The notes under the pieces: model-generated
What the model saw: only the letters and a program-made list of their open reading frames with translations
Databases searched by the model: none
What the model was told of the DNA's origin: nothing
Translations under genes and position numbers: made by a program
Shown here: positions 11,385-22,800 of the stretch, piece by piece
Position numbering within the stretch: the stretch's first letter is position 1
Layout: the number at the start of each line of letters is the position of its first letter
NCBI GenBank assembly: GCA_947095535.1
Contig: OX352772.1
Location: forward strand, 169,098,613-169,162,612
Direction: 5' to 3'
DNA length: 64,000 nucleotides
From: Poecilobothrus nobilitatus
Taxonomy: Eukaryota; Arthropoda; Insecta; Diptera; Dolichopodidae

Positions 11385-12712
11385 AATGTTTACAAAGTAA
11401 TTAGGTAATTTAAGTAATTAAGTCATTTACGAATTTCTGTGTTAATTTATATTTAAAAGAATTTCTTGATATGTCTGGTGAAAAAAGATGACTGTGTTTG
11501 TTGAATGTAGTGCAACATCTGTTTATTGGCTCATTTCTTCCATATTCTGTTCTGTGTGTATTTTCTAGTAAAAATTTAGTGTTTCTTGTATTTCTGACTA
11601 CATTGTTTAATCTAACCTTATTTACTAAGAATTGAACGTCAATATTTTTTTTTTATGATGTCAAAAGTAAAGCAGGATGAAAGCATTTGCCTGCGTGAAG
11701 ATAAGGTTAACATATTCAATGATTTAAGTCTTGTAGAGTAGCTTGGAAGAGTAGAATAGTCTATAGGATTATATTGGTTTCTCAAGGCAAACAAAAGGAA
11801 TTGTTTCTGAACGGATTCTATCCTATTGGAATGTAATTGAAACACTGGATCCCATACGATATTACCGTATTCTAGAATAGGTCGAACTAACGAGCAGTAA
11901 AGAGCTTTTGTTACTGCTGGGTTATTAAATTCCTTAGCCCTTCTCTTAATAAAACCTAACATTTTATTTGCTTTGGAAATCATATGATCATAGTGAAGAT
12001 GGAAGTTAAGTTTATCGTCCAGAAGAATGCCAAGATCGGTCATACAGGACACCCTTTCAAGAACTATGTTATCTATTGTATAGTCGAAAAGCATTGTAGA
12101 TCTTTTTCGTGTAAAACTTATGACCTTGCATTTCGCTATGTTAAGTTCTAATTTGTTGTAGAAGCACCATTCTTGTAAAGAATGTAAATTTGATTGAAGT
12201 AATTCAAAATTGGAACTATTTTTGATAACGTGGTAAATTTTAAGATCGTCAGCAAATGCAATATGTGGTACACCTTCTAGTTTATTAGAAAGATCTGAAA
12301 TAAAAATATTAAATAGAAGTGGGCCTAAATGGCTTCCTTGTGGCACTCCCGAAGTGACATTAATTGTGTTCGATAAATAACCTTGGAATTTAATATTTTG
12401 AGTTCTTTCAGTAAGATAAGAGCAAAGCCAAGTAAGGAAAGAACCTGAAATGCCTAAAGTTTCAAGTTTTTTAAACAAAATATTGTGATCAACACGATCG
12501 AAAGCTTTGCTAAAATCCGTGTAAATAGCATCAACTTGATAAGCATTTTCCATTTCAGTTAGTATTTCCGATGTGTAAACCGTAAGATTGGTTGTAGTAG
12601 AACGACCTTTTCTAAATCCATGTTGTTGTTCGTTTAATTTTGAATTTATGACGGGTGTTATTTTACTGACTACAATTTTTTTAAGGCAGATCATATTCCT
12701 ACGAAAAGTCAA
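11354..12712 (-). mobile_element. LINE-D, 5'-truncated non-LTR retrotransposon
   Basis: The minus strand encodes an RT running from just after the first conserved RT block to the C-terminus. It ends in a run of A followed by TAA repeats (plus strand 11353-11383). Such (A)n(TAA)n tails are found in some LINE groups. The 5' truncation near 12690-12712 is what incomplete target-primed reverse transcription leaves. No endonuclease is present. Confidence 0.85.
11639..12712 (-). CDS. LINE-D reverse transcriptase, long uninterrupted fragment
   Basis: This 357-residue reading has the fingers/palm blocks LNEQQHGFRKGRSTTTNL and the A box YTDFSKAFDRVDHNILF (about residues 85-100). It also has the B box SGVPQGSHLGPLLFNIFISDL, the C box HIAFADDLKIYH with both Asp, and the later LGILLDDKLNFHLHYDH and ILEYGNIVWDP blocks. 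All catalytic residues I can check are present, unlike other RTs here. A frameshift in an A-run near 11650 detaches a C-terminal tail (NKHSHLFSPDISRNSF in another frame). The N-terminal RT and the whole endonuclease are missing. It cannot be autonomous. Confidence 0.85.
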   Translation of the reverse strand: MTFRRNMICLKKIVVSKITPVINSKLNEQQHGFRKGRSTTTNLTVYTSEILTEMENAYQVDAIYTDFSKAFDRVDHNILFKKLETLGISGSFLTWLCSYLTERTQNIKFQGYLSNTINVTSGVPQGSHLGPLLFNIFISDLSNKLEGVPHIAFADDLKIYHVIKNSSNFELLQSNLHSLQEWCFYNKLELNIAKCKVISFTRKRSTMLFDYTIDNIVLERVSCMTDLGILLDDKLNFHLHYDHMISKANKMLGFIKRRAKEFNNPAVTKALYCSLVRPILEYGNIVWDPVFQLHSNRIESVQKQFLLFALRNQYNPIDYSTLPSYSTRLKSLNMLTLSSRRQMLSSCFTFDIIKKKY

Positions 12713-13494
12713 AATCTAAATTTTTTTTATAAGGGTTTTTTTTCTTCTCGATTTTTTATTTTTACTTAAATATTTTTGTAACTAAAATATCACGAAAATA
12801 TTTGCTGACTGCAGTAAATACTCTAACTTAAACATTTTTTTTAAACTTTTTAACTAGAATATTTTTCTCAATGTTTTTTATATAAAATTATTTTCACACG
12901 AAAATAATTGCTGACAACAGTAGAATTAAAGTATATAAACTGTAGAACAAGTTAAGAAAACATTCACAATATTATCAGGATTCTTTGGCTACAATTAATT
13001 AATTAAACTGAGACTTAATTTATTTAATTAAAACTGAGGTTCTAATCAATAATAAAAAAGGGAATATTATTATAATAAAATTTATAATAAAAATTTTTTT
13101 TACAGGCAAAAAGTGCGATATTTATCTTACTCACCCTTTTTTCTATGTTTTGTTTCCTGTCACGAAGAAGACCCATAAATTTTGTACTTTCTCTAAAAAT
13201 TAAGCAGGTATTGTTTAAGATTGGAGAGCTGATTGAAAGAATTCAATACTTTCGAATAAAGATTACGAAATTTATTTTTTGTGGATTTAGGCTCAAACTG
13301 CATTGCCTAGCCAATTTAAAATAGTAGTGAGTGTAATGTGCATGGCATCTTTTACTGTGATTGAAAGCTTTCCTGAGATATCCCTGATATTGCTGTAACA
13401 TTGTATCCTCCACCTTTCAAGGATTACAATGATGTAACAATGTAGCAATTTGCTAATTACTAGATCTCATAGAAAAGTGTATAAACACCACCAG
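12713..13494. other. AT-rich unique sequence with a weak duplicated motif
   Basis: No coding signal found. The text 'cacgaaaataTTtgctgac..cagtaaa' near 12791 recurs in diverged form near 12897, suggesting an old duplication of about 104 bp. Confidence 0.35.
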
Positions 13495-14670
13495 CTGACA
13501 CATGTACTTGCTGAAAATCTCCCCATTTTCGCATTAATAATCCCGCTAGTAAGCAGTAGATTTATTAGTGCCAAAATGCTGAGTCAATCTCAAGAGAAGT
13601 ATAAGCCTCGGTGATCACCTCTGGCGTGACATTGTTAAAAGCTTCCTCAATGCCTAGTAAAACAACAATAAACAACGAACTTTTTGAAGTGCAAAGATCC
13701 GTTTTAATAATGCGTACCAGGCTGAGTAGGACAGTTTCAACTGACCTCTGCTTAGTGTACGTATGCTGTGATGCCGGCAGCTTATTTGAATCAATGGTGT
13801 GTCCGATTTGTAGCACCAGAAGTCTCCTCAAAGTTTTATTTAACTCCTTTGGTTGACAATGAGCACTTTTAATTGGAATGCAGGTTAATTTAAAACATCC
13901 TTTAAATAGTATCTCTAATCACGGGGGTATAATTTCTGAGACCTGTTGTAGCTCGGAAGGTATAAGTTTGTCTGGTCCTGGTGATTTAAATGGTTAGAAA
14001 GAATTCAACGCCCACTGAATTTTTCTACAGTTATTAGCCCATCCGGAATAACTGAGCTTGAAAAATGTCGTTGCTCGTTCGAAGTATATTTTGAATTTGC
14101 CGGAGAGTGGATGTTTAGTAGAAGTTCCAGCGATTCTTCACTGGAAGTTGTCCAGATTTTATACGGCTTACCCAGATAACTAGAGACACTAGGATTGCTT
14201 GCCAGAATTCTACGCAGTCTTGCTGTCTCGGCGTATTCTTGTACGTTTCCGCAGAAGTTTTTCCAAGATTCCGGCTGGGCTTTTATTATTTGTGTTTGTA
14301 AATCCTAAGCACATTTTTGTAAAGTACCAAGGATTCTTCTCATCTTGTTTTCTTTGCATAGTTGAAGGGTCTTCCGTAGCTTTCTCTTAGAAGAGACATA
14401 GTGTTGTTCCAGCAGGGGGCTTTAACTTGCCTCTTAGGGATAGATTTGGGCTCATAGGATTTGGATAGAATTCAGCTCACTAGCGTTATTCGGTGCGGAT
14501 GTAGTATTTTTTCAAAGGAGCTCCATCACTATATTTTCGTATTTGTACCAGTTTATCTTCTTGCCGTTAGTAAAAACGTTTGGGATGCAATAGTTTATAT
14601 CAAGGCAGAAGGTAATGCATCTATGATCCGAGAACATTGGTTCATAGAATAACCTCCATTCAAAAATTGA
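13495..14670 (-). pseudogene. LINE-E endonuclease-RT fragment, copy A
   Basis: Read on the minus strand from 14670 down: FSDHRCITF (endonuclease end), ESWKNFCGNVQEYAETARLR and RILASNPSVSSYLGKPYKIW, TTSSEESLELLL, SPGPDKLIPSELQQ, then PASQHTYTKQRSVETVLLSL and VVLLGIEEAFNNVTPE. These are linker and RT blocks of an R1/jockey-like LINE. The A box has 'GIEEAFNNV', with the first Asp position replaced by Gly. The RT block between LIPSELQQ and HTYTKQRS is shortened, and the catalytic C box is missing. The 3' end was cut by the duplication breakpoint or earlier. Confidence 0.8.
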
Positions 14671-14782
14671 GTTGGAGGCGAGAGTGATATTTTTGGCAAA
14701 ATATATGAGCCTATCTTTTCCTCCTTTTTTCTTTTTTTCTGAATTTTATGTTTCTATGCAATATATGCTATTGCTATACATA

Positions 14783-14815
14783 TAAAGTGTCTTTTCAATT
14801 GAGTTTTCAAAAGTA
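14783..14815 (+). repeat. Mariner left TIR, copy A
   Basis: Left terminal inverted repeat beginning TAAAGTGTCTTTT. It pairs with the complement of 15771-15803, with about five mismatches. Confidence 0.8.
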
Positions 14816-14830
14816 TGTGCCTGTATAAAA

Positions 14831-15640
14831 ATGAAGTCGTATACATTACAACAACGTGTTGAAATAATTGGAATATTTTATGAAAATGAAGAAATGTAAG
14901 AAATGTATTTCGCAAATTACGTGATGTTTATGGTCGACATAATTGTCCAACTGAGCAACAAATTGGAAATTTCAAGAAACTTGTGCAGTACAAGATCATG
15001 AAAGACATCAGTACGCTCGTACTGGTCGTTCACAGGAAAATATTGCTGCTGTGAGTGATAGTGTTACAGCTGACCCCACCATGTCAATTTCCCGATGTTC
15101 ACAACAATTGGGACTTTCTGGGTCAACTGTATGGCGTATTATGCACAAAAATTTAGCGTTGAAGGCCTACAAAGTTCAATTAACACAACCAAGAAGGCCA
15201 CAAAGGGTCACTGTTTGGTTTGAATTGTGATATGGTGGCGTGATTGGTCTGTACTTTTTCGAAAATGATTCTGGAAGAGCCATAACCGTTAACGGTAGCA
15301 GATATCGCGACATGATCACAACTTTCTTCTGACCAAAACTGAAAAATATTGATACTGAGGACATGTAGTTTTAACAAGATGGGGCAGAGAAACACTGCAA
15401 TTACTGCATACAAAGTTTCCAGACCGTGTTATTTCCAGATTCGGTGACGTGAATAGGCCTTCAAGATCCTGCGATTTGACACCATTAGACCTCTTTCTCT
15501 GGAGCTATGTGAAAGGACAGGTGTACAAGCATAATATTCGAAACGTTGAAGCATTGAAAGCAGAAATTATTCGAGTTATTTTTTTAAATAGAGTCAAAAC
15601 TATGCCAGAATGTGACCGAAAATTATGATAAAAAAATTAG
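14831..15640 (+). pseudogene. Mariner-like transposase, copy A
   Basis: The reading starts MKSYTLQQRVEIIGIFYENEEM, an N-terminal helix-turn-helix of the DUF4817 type. After frame changes come ENIAAVSDSVTADPTMSISR, STVWRIMHKNLALKAYKVQL, then VTVWF, GVIGPYFFENDSGRAITVNG, QDGAEKHC and CDLTPLDLFLWSYVKGQVY. The last blocks carry the second and third acidic residues of the catalytic core. The block with the first catalytic Asp, normally between KVQLTQ and RVTVW, is missing. Several stops are present. It would have cut and pasted the element at TA sites. Confidence 0.85.
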
Positions 15641-15770
15641 ATACTGTAGAAACGCTAGAGGTGGTCACATGAGAGCTATTATTGTCAGAGTATAAATGGC
15701 AAACATTGTACTTCAAAAATAAATAAAAACTTTTGCAGTTTCAATTCATATTCTATGTCTTTGAATTATT

Positions 15771-15803
15771 TACTTTTGCAAACTCAATTTGAAAGACCCT
15801 TTA
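15771..15803 (-). repeat. Mariner right TIR, copy A
   Basis: Right terminal inverted repeat ending GAAAGACCCTTTA. It is complementary to the left end. Confidence 0.8.
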
Positions 15804-15809
15804 GTTTGA

Positions 15810-17600
15810 ATATGAATCAATTCAATTATATTCAATAATATAATATTGCCTATATAAAGAGCTATGAATGGCATCTCCTTCGTTCTGAGTACGCCCAACT
15901 ATTAAAAAATTATGGGTAATAGAAGGTATGTTCAAGTTACTTGTTGCAAATAAATACATGCACACCATATATTTATTTTTCTGTTCGTCAAAACGATTAT
16001 CTGTATAAAATATAGTATCTTAGCCTATACACTGGGTCTTTAAAAAGTTATAAACGCACTTTTCGATTTCAATAGCACCTCTCTGTGCTGGATCCTAATT
16101 CCACAGGTAGCAATAGCCTTTGTTATTTGCCACATCAAGAACAGTTAAATTGTATGATGCAAATTTATGAATTTCCGAGAGTAATGAAAATCAGATACTT
16201 TCTCAACGGGAGTATTTAGTATAGCTTGTAAATCATAACACGCAACCACAGAATTTTTGTATTTATAATATCAAAATCTTTATCTTTAGATTTTGATTCT
16301 CTCGAAGCAATGACGGCAGTCTTATGGGTTTTAATTACTTTTTCCAAATCTTTTTTTTCAATTTCATCGCTATTTTCATAGGATATGCATAGTGAACATA
16401 GGTCCTTTTTGGAAATAAAGAAACCAATATTAAAAAAATTATTAAATTAAATGTATTAAATATGAATTTTCGGAGACTCTTCGTCCTTCTCTTGGCATTT
16501 TTCCTGATACAGTCTATGCATTTCAGCAATATTCAAATCCCCAGAAATATATTCTCTTGAAGTTTGCTGCCGGAGATAATGTGATTCTATTCTAGGAAAG
16601 AAGTTAATGTGTTCCTTAATTTTTTCTACAAGATCTGGGTTAATGCGTTCTTGATTCCCGTGCTTTCCTCTTTGCTCGTCTTCATAATAACCTATTTGCT
16701 TGTCCATTTTAGATAAAGCTGTAGAAATTGTTCTAGATCCAATATTCAAAGTCGCCTTAAAAAACTTTTTACATACTCTAGTTCGATCTGTTCCATTTAT
16801 TAAATGGAACGAGTGATTTAAACCAATCCGTTTCGATCCTTCTATATCTATATATCTATATTTAGAAATATATATCGCTTTATGTATATCTATATTTAGA
16901 AACTACTTTATCAATTTGGTTTGACAAATAGAATCTTTGTCTGGTGAGATCACCGATATTCCAATAGCTCGTTAATATTTTGTACCTCTGCTCTTGTGTT
17001 ATCAACTGTCTACATTTATATTTGCAATTCTCCTTGCAAGGACTTTTAAGCGTTCGCTGTGGTACTACTTTGCCAGTGCTAGATACCTATTCTTGACCAG
17101 AATTGCCTTTTACCTTTTTTATATTTAATTTCCATTTTTCCATAAATGTTTGTCGTTTTCTCGTATAAACTTTTTCAGTAGGAAAATTAATCATTTCATT
17201 GGCTTCATTATTGTCAGCATCGCCGTAAAAAAAAACATTTGAAGAATTACAAAGTATTTCTGGATTAAACAATTCACTTCTAAGATTAGATTCTGTTGAA
17301 GATTCATATGAATTTTCTTGGATTGAAATTTTATCGTTTGTAAGTGCAGCAAAGTCTTTATCGGCAACTGAATCGTCAGAATCAAAATCAGGTTCGGAGA
17401 GAGTCATCTGAATTTTTTTCAAGCGAAATATTTTTTTCTGCAATGAGAACAAGGTTTTTATCGCCTACTGGACCTTCATTTTCAATATCAGGCTCGGAAG
17501 AACATTCATGTGAAAAGGACGAAGTCAAATTCAATCTGTGTTGGGTTTTAAATTTTCTTTGCCAACTGAGGTCGACGTGCAAGAATCAACCGTAGTAACT
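15810..17600 (-). pseudogene. Transposase-like insect repeat gene, copy A
   Basis: The minus strand encodes an acidic N-terminus (17087-17582), then CKENCKYKCRQLITQEQRY with a Cys-rich start, RTRVCKKFFKATLNIGSRTI, RGKHGNQERINPDLVEKI, INFFPRIESHYLRQQTSREY, FFNIGFFISKKDLCSLC, and near the end TDNRFDEQKNKYMVCMYLFA, SITHNFLIVG and RTQNEGDAIHS. These blocks match a large gene family repeated in many insect genomes. I read it as transposase-derived with an RNase H-like fold, but I do not know an accepted name. A microsatellite-like insertion (about 16840-16905) and several frameshifts break it. Its C-terminus meets the mariner right end at 15803. Confidence 0.7.
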
Positions 17601-18193
17601 AAAAAAAAGAAGTGATTACATCATTGTAAAACCATAATTATTGAACCATTGTATCATTGAAATAATATATTTCTTACCTCTTGGAAAAAATTTACATTGA
17701 CCAAAAATTAGATAACCTACATATTTCTTTAAGAAAATTACGGTAAAATTTCATTCTTTGCTTTACACATTTTTATAAATCTAATTCTTGTTAGTACTAC
17801 AACATGAAAAAAAAAACAAAAAAAATTATACAATTCAAATGAAGACCTCAACATTTTTATATGATGGAATTTCAAAATAATTAATATTTGAATATATTGT
17901 AAAAAACAATACCGATACAATTTGTGACAGCGCTAAAGAAAGTGAATCTTGTTACAATAATGTTGCATTATCTCAAATTGTAGTAGTGTTTCTTTTTGCT
18001 TAGAGAAGGGAAATAGAAATATTGAAAAATAAATACGGTCATATTTCAAGTTACTTCGCAGTTATAATTTAAAAATTTAAGCAAAACTGCTATATTTTAA
18101 ATTATTGCACCTTTTCACTGATAAAAAATTTTTCGCTCCTAATTAAAATTAATTCTCATTTTATTAAATTTTATAAATATTTCTGAAATTAAA
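17601..18193. other. AT-rich junction, likely LINE-A 5' untranslated region
   Basis: No protein domain. The last 200-250 bp precede the LINE-A ORF1 start in both duplication copies and probably are its 5' leader. I could not fix the exact LINE start. Confidence 0.4.
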
Positions 18194-18711
18194 ATGACCA
18201 AAAGTTGCGCAAATTGTAAAATAAATGTATCAGATAATTCTGGATCCCTCTAGAATGCAGTGGTAATTATCACAACTTCTATCATGACAATTGCACTAAT
18301 GTAACTAAACCTTTGTTTAATGTGGTAAAAGTAGGGAATGCATCTTGGACCTGTAATAACTGTCCAACAGCTCATAATGAATCTATGGTTATATAGGCAG
18401 ATTGTGATAGTGAATGTGACACAAACGACTCATCAAAAAACTGTGCTACAAAGACACCAGACTAACTAGAAATTTTTGTAGCAAGTGCATCTGATAAGTT
18501 AGCTACTCTCAATTTAAACGATTGTTCTATGGATAAAATGACTGAATATCAACAAGCACTTGGTTCCGTGGTGATTGAAATTCAGAATTCCCAAAACTTC
18601 TTCAATTCCCAAATTAATGATATTCTGATGCAAAACAGTACTCTTCATAAAGAAAATGAATCAATGAAAGAACACTTAAAATTAGTAAAAGAAAAGTCAG
18701 ATTATCTTGAG
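18194..18711 (+). pseudogene. LINE-A ORF1, truncated copy in duplication A
   Basis: Starts MTKSCANCKINVSDNSGSL, then hits a stop produced by a small inverted segment at 18241-18254 (see findings). In frame it continues through CHNFYHDNCTNV and WTCNNCPTAHNES, the PHD-like zinc finger, then a coiled-coil segment (18529-18711). It is cut off by the duplication junction before the C-terminal domain. It has no ORF2. Confidence 0.8.
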
Positions 18712-19880
18712 ACTGACACATGTACTTGTTGCAAATCTCACCATTTTCGCATTAATAATCCCGCTAGTAGGCAGTAAATTTATTAGTGCCAAAGTGCTCA
18801 GTCAATCTCAAGAGAAGTATAAGCCTCGGTGATCACCTCTGGCGTGACATTGTTAAAAGCTTCCTCAATGTCTAGTAAAACAACCATAGCGAACTTTTTG
18901 AAGTGCAAAGATCCGTTTTAATAATGCGTACCAGGCTGAGTAGGACAGTTTCAACTGACCTCTGCTTAGTATACGTATGCTGTGAAGTTGGTAGCTTATT
19001 TGAATCAATAGTGTGTCCGATATGTAGCACCAGAAGTCTCCTCAAAGTTTTATTTAACTCCTTTGGTTGACAATGAGCACTTTTAATTGGAATGCAGGCT
19101 AATTTAAAACATCCTTTAAATAGTATCTCTAATCACGGGGGTATAATTTCTGAGACCTGTTGTAGCTCGGAAGGTATAAGTGTGCCTGGTCCTGGTGATT
19201 TAAATGGTTAGAAAGAATTCAACGCCCACTGAATTTTTCTACAGTTATTAGCCCTCCGGAATACCTGAGCTTGAAAAATGTCGTTGCTCGTTCGAAGTAT
19301 ATTTTGAATTTGCCGGAGAGTGGATGTTTAGTAGAAGTTCCAGCGATTCTTCACTGGAAGTTGTCCAGATTTTATACGGCTCACCCAGATAACTAGAGAC
19401 ACTAGGATTGCTTGCCAGAATTCTACGCAGTCTTGCTGTCTCGGCGCATTCTTGTACATTTCCGCAGAAGTTTCTCCAAGATTTCGGCTTGGCTTTTATT
19501 ATTTGTGTTTGTAAATCCTAAGCACATTTTTGTAAAGTACCAAGGATTCTTCTCATCTTGTTTTCTTTGTATAGTTGAAGGGTCTTCCGTAGCTTTCTCT
19601 TAGAAGGAAAATAGTGTTGTTCCAGCAGGGAGCTTTAACTTGCCTCTTAGGGATAGATTTGGGCTCATAGGATTTGGATAGAATTCAGCTCACTAGCATT
19701 ATTCGGTGCGGATGGAGTATTTTTTCAAAGGAGCTCCATCACTATATTTTCGTATTTGTACCAGTTTATCTTCTTGCCGTTAGTAAAAAGCTTTGGGATG
19801 CAATAGTTTATATCAAGGCAGAAGGTAATGCATCTATGATCCGAGAACATTGGTTCATAGAATAACCTCCATTCAAGAAT
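18712..19880 (-). pseudogene. LINE-E endonuclease-RT fragment, copy B
   Basis: Same fragment as at 13495-14670 with scattered substitutions and small indels, for example a four-base deletion inside the caacaataaac stretch near 18886. It shares the shortened RT block, so that lesion predates the duplication. Confidence 0.8.
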
Positions 19881-19996
19881 TGAGTTGGAGGCGAGAGTGA
19901 TATTTTTGGCAAAATATATGAGCCTTTCTTTTCCTCCTGTTTTCTTTTTTTTCTGAATTTTATGTTTCTATACAATATATGCTATTGCTATACATA

Positions 19997-21013
19997 TAAA
20001 GTGTCTTTTAAATTGAGTTTTCAAAAATAGGCGCCTGTATAAAAGTAGAGTCGTATACATTACAACAACGTGTTGAAATTATTGGAATATTTTATAAAAA
20101 TGAAGAAATGTAAGAAATGTATTTCGCAAATTACGTGATGTTTATGGTCGACATAATTGTTCAATTGAGCAACAAATTGGAAATTTCAAGAAACTTGTGC
20201 AGTACAAGATCGTGAAAGACATCAATATGCTCGTGCTGGTCGTTTACAAGAAAATATTGCTGCTGTGAGTGATAGTGTTACAGCTGACTCCACCATGTCA
20301 ATTTCCCGATGTTCACAACAATTGGAACTTTCTGAGTCAACTGTATGGCGTATTATGCACAAAGATTTAGCGTTGCAGGCCTACAAAGTTCAATTAACAC
20401 AACCAAGAAGACCACAAAGAGTCACTGTTTGGTGTGAATTGTGATATGGTGGCGTGATTGGTACTTTTTCGAAAATGATTCTGGAAGAGCCATAACCGTT
20501 AACGGTTCCAGATATCGGGACATGACAACAACTTTTTTATGACCAAAACTGGAAAATATTGATACTGAGGACATGTAGTTTTAACAAGATGGGGCAGAGA
20601 AACACTGCAATTACTGCATACAAAGTTTCCAGACCGTGTTATTTCCAGATTCGGTGACGTGAATAGGCCTTCAAGATCCTGCGATTTGACACCATTAGAC
20701 CTCTTTCTCTGGAGCTATGTGAAAGGACAGGTGCACAAGCATAATATTCGAAGCATTGAAGCCTTGAAAGCAGAAATTATTCGAGTTATTTTTTAAATAG
20801 AGCCAAAACTATGCCAGAATGTGACCGAAAATTATGATAAAAAAATTAGGTACTGTAGAAACGCTAGAGGTGGTCACATGAGAGCTATTATTTTCAGAGT
20901 ATAAATGGCAAACATTGTACTTCAAAAATAAATAAAAACTTTTCCAGTTTCAATTCACATTCTATGTCTTTGAATTATTTGCTTTTGAAAACACAATTTG
21001 AAAGACCCTTTAG
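19997..21013 (+). mobile_element. Mariner-like DNA transposon, copy B
   Basis: Duplicate of 14783-15803, with TIRs at 19997-20029 and 20981-21013. The transposase start codon of copy A (ATG at 14831) reads gtag here, so it has no start. The same internal deletion removes the first catalytic Asp block, showing that it was inherited from one parent copy and not produced by separate transpositions. Confidence 0.88.
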
Positions 21014-21019
21014 TTTGAA

Positions 21020-22800
21020 TATGAATCAATTCAATTATATTCAATATTATATAGAGCTATGCATGGCATCTCCTTTGTTCTGAGTATGTCCAACTATCAA
21101 AAAATTATGGGTAATAGAAGGTATGTTCAAGTTACTTGTTGCAAATAAATACATGCACACCATATATTTATTTTTCCGTTGGTCAAAACGATTATCTGTA
21201 TAAAATATAGTATCTTAGCCTATACACTGGGTCTTTAAAAAGTTATAAACGCACTTTTCGATTTCAATAGCACCTCTCTGTGCTGGATCCTAATTCCACA
21301 GGTAGCAATAGCCTTTGTTATTTGCCACATCAAGAACAGTTAAATTGTATGATGCAAATTTATGAATTTCCGAGAGTAATGAAAATCAGATACTTTCTCA
21401 ACGGGAGTATTTAGTACAGCTTGTAGATCATAACACGCAACCACAGAATTTTTTATATTTATAATAGCAAAATCTTTATCTTTAGATTTTGATTCTCTCG
21501 AAGCAATGACGGCAGTCTTATGGGTTTTAATTACTTTCTCCAAATTTTTTTTTTCAACTTCATTGCTATTTTCATAGGATGTTCATAGTGAACATAGGTC
21601 CTTTTTGGAAATAAAGAAACCAATATTAAAAAAATTATTAAATTAAATGTATTAAATATGAATTTTCGGAGACTCTTCGTCCTTCTCTTGGCATTTTTCC
21701 TGATACAGTCTATGCATTTCAGCAATATTCAAATCCCCAGAAATATATTCTCTTGAAGTTTGCTGCCAGAGATAATGTGATTCTATTCTAGGAAAGAAGT
21801 TAATGTGTTCCTTAATTTTTTCTACAAGATCTGGGTTAATGCGTTCTTGATTCCCGTGCTTTCCTCTTTGCTCGTCTTCATAATAACCTATTTGCTTGTC
21901 CATTTTAGATAAAGCTGTAGAAATTGTTCTAGATCCAATATTCAAAGTCGCCTTAAAAAACTTTTTACATACGCTAGTTCGATCTGTTCCATTTATTAAA
22001 TGGAACGAGTGATTTAAACCAATCCGTTTCGATCCTTCTATATCTATATATCTATATTTAGAAATATATATCGCTTTATGTATATCTATATTTAGAAACT
22101 ACTTTATCAATTTGGTTTGACAAATAGAATCTTTGTCTGGTGAGATCATCGATATTCCAATAGCTCGTTAATATTTTGTACCTCTGCTCTTGTGTTATCA
22201 ACTGTCTACATTTATATTTGCAATTCTCCTTGCAAGGACTTTTAAGCGTTCGCTGTGGTACTACTTTGCCAGTGCTAGATACCTATTCTTGACCAGAATT
22301 GCCTTTTACCTTTTTTATATTTAATTTCCATTTTTCCATAAATGTTTGTCGTTTTGTCGTATAAACTTTTTCAGTAGGAAAATTAATCATTTCATTGACT
22401 TCATTATTGTCAGCATCGCCGTAAAAAAAAACATTTGAAGAATTACAAAGTATTTCTGGATTAAACAATTCACTTCTAAGATTAGATTCTGTTGAAGATT
22501 CATATGAATTTTCTTGGATTGAAATTTTATCGTTTGTAAGTGCAGCAAAGTCTTTATCGGCAACTGAATCGTCAGAATCAAAATTAGGTTCGAAAAGAGT
22601 CATCTGAATTTTTTTCAAGCGAAATATTTTTTTCTGCAATGAGAACAAGATTTTTATCGCCTACTGGACCTTTATTTTCAATATCAGGCTCGGAAGAACA
22701 TTCATGTGAAAGAGGACGAAGTCAAATTCAATCTGTGTTGGGTTTTAAATTTTCTTTGCCAACTGAGGTCGACGTGCAAGAATCAACCGTAGTAACTAAA
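21020..22800 (-). pseudogene. Transposase-like insect repeat gene, copy B
   Basis: Same gene in the second duplication copy. One stretch is better preserved here: 21340-21543 reads VIKTHKTAVIASRESKSKDK followed by VVACYDLQAVLNTPVEKVSD, continuing to a stop, whereas copy A is shifted there. The YDLQAV...P block is a family hallmark. Other frameshifts and the TA-rich insertion are shared with copy A. Confidence 0.7.

Larger units (their letters stand above)
14783..15803 (+). mobile_element. Mariner-like DNA transposon, copy A
   Basis: Imperfect terminal inverted repeats of about 32 bp lie at 14783-14815 (taaagtgtcttttcaattga...) and 15771-15803 (the complement of taaagggtctttcaaattga...). Both ends carry TA, the expected target duplication of Tc1/mariner elements. 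Inside is a degenerate transposase of the DUF4817/mariner type. At about 1 kb it is shorter than a complete element, in line with internal deletions. Confidence 0.9.
13495..18711. repeat. 5.2-kb tandem segmental duplication, copy A
   Basis: Starts at 'ctgacacatgtactt' (13495), which recurs at 18713. Contents in order: LINE-E fragment (minus), mariner (plus), transposase-like gene (minus), and the 5' part of LINE-A (plus). It ends inside the LINE-A ORF1 coiled-coil region at 'gattatcttgag', where copy B begins. Small indels and substitutions spread over the length put divergence at the percent level by eye. Confidence 0.93.

Noticed and set aside
18241..18254. BamHI and XbaI sites side by side, reminiscent of a cloning polylinker
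   Set aside because: The opposite orientation in copy B encodes the conserved G-I-Q-C of ORF1, so the sequence is native and the difference is a micro-inversion.
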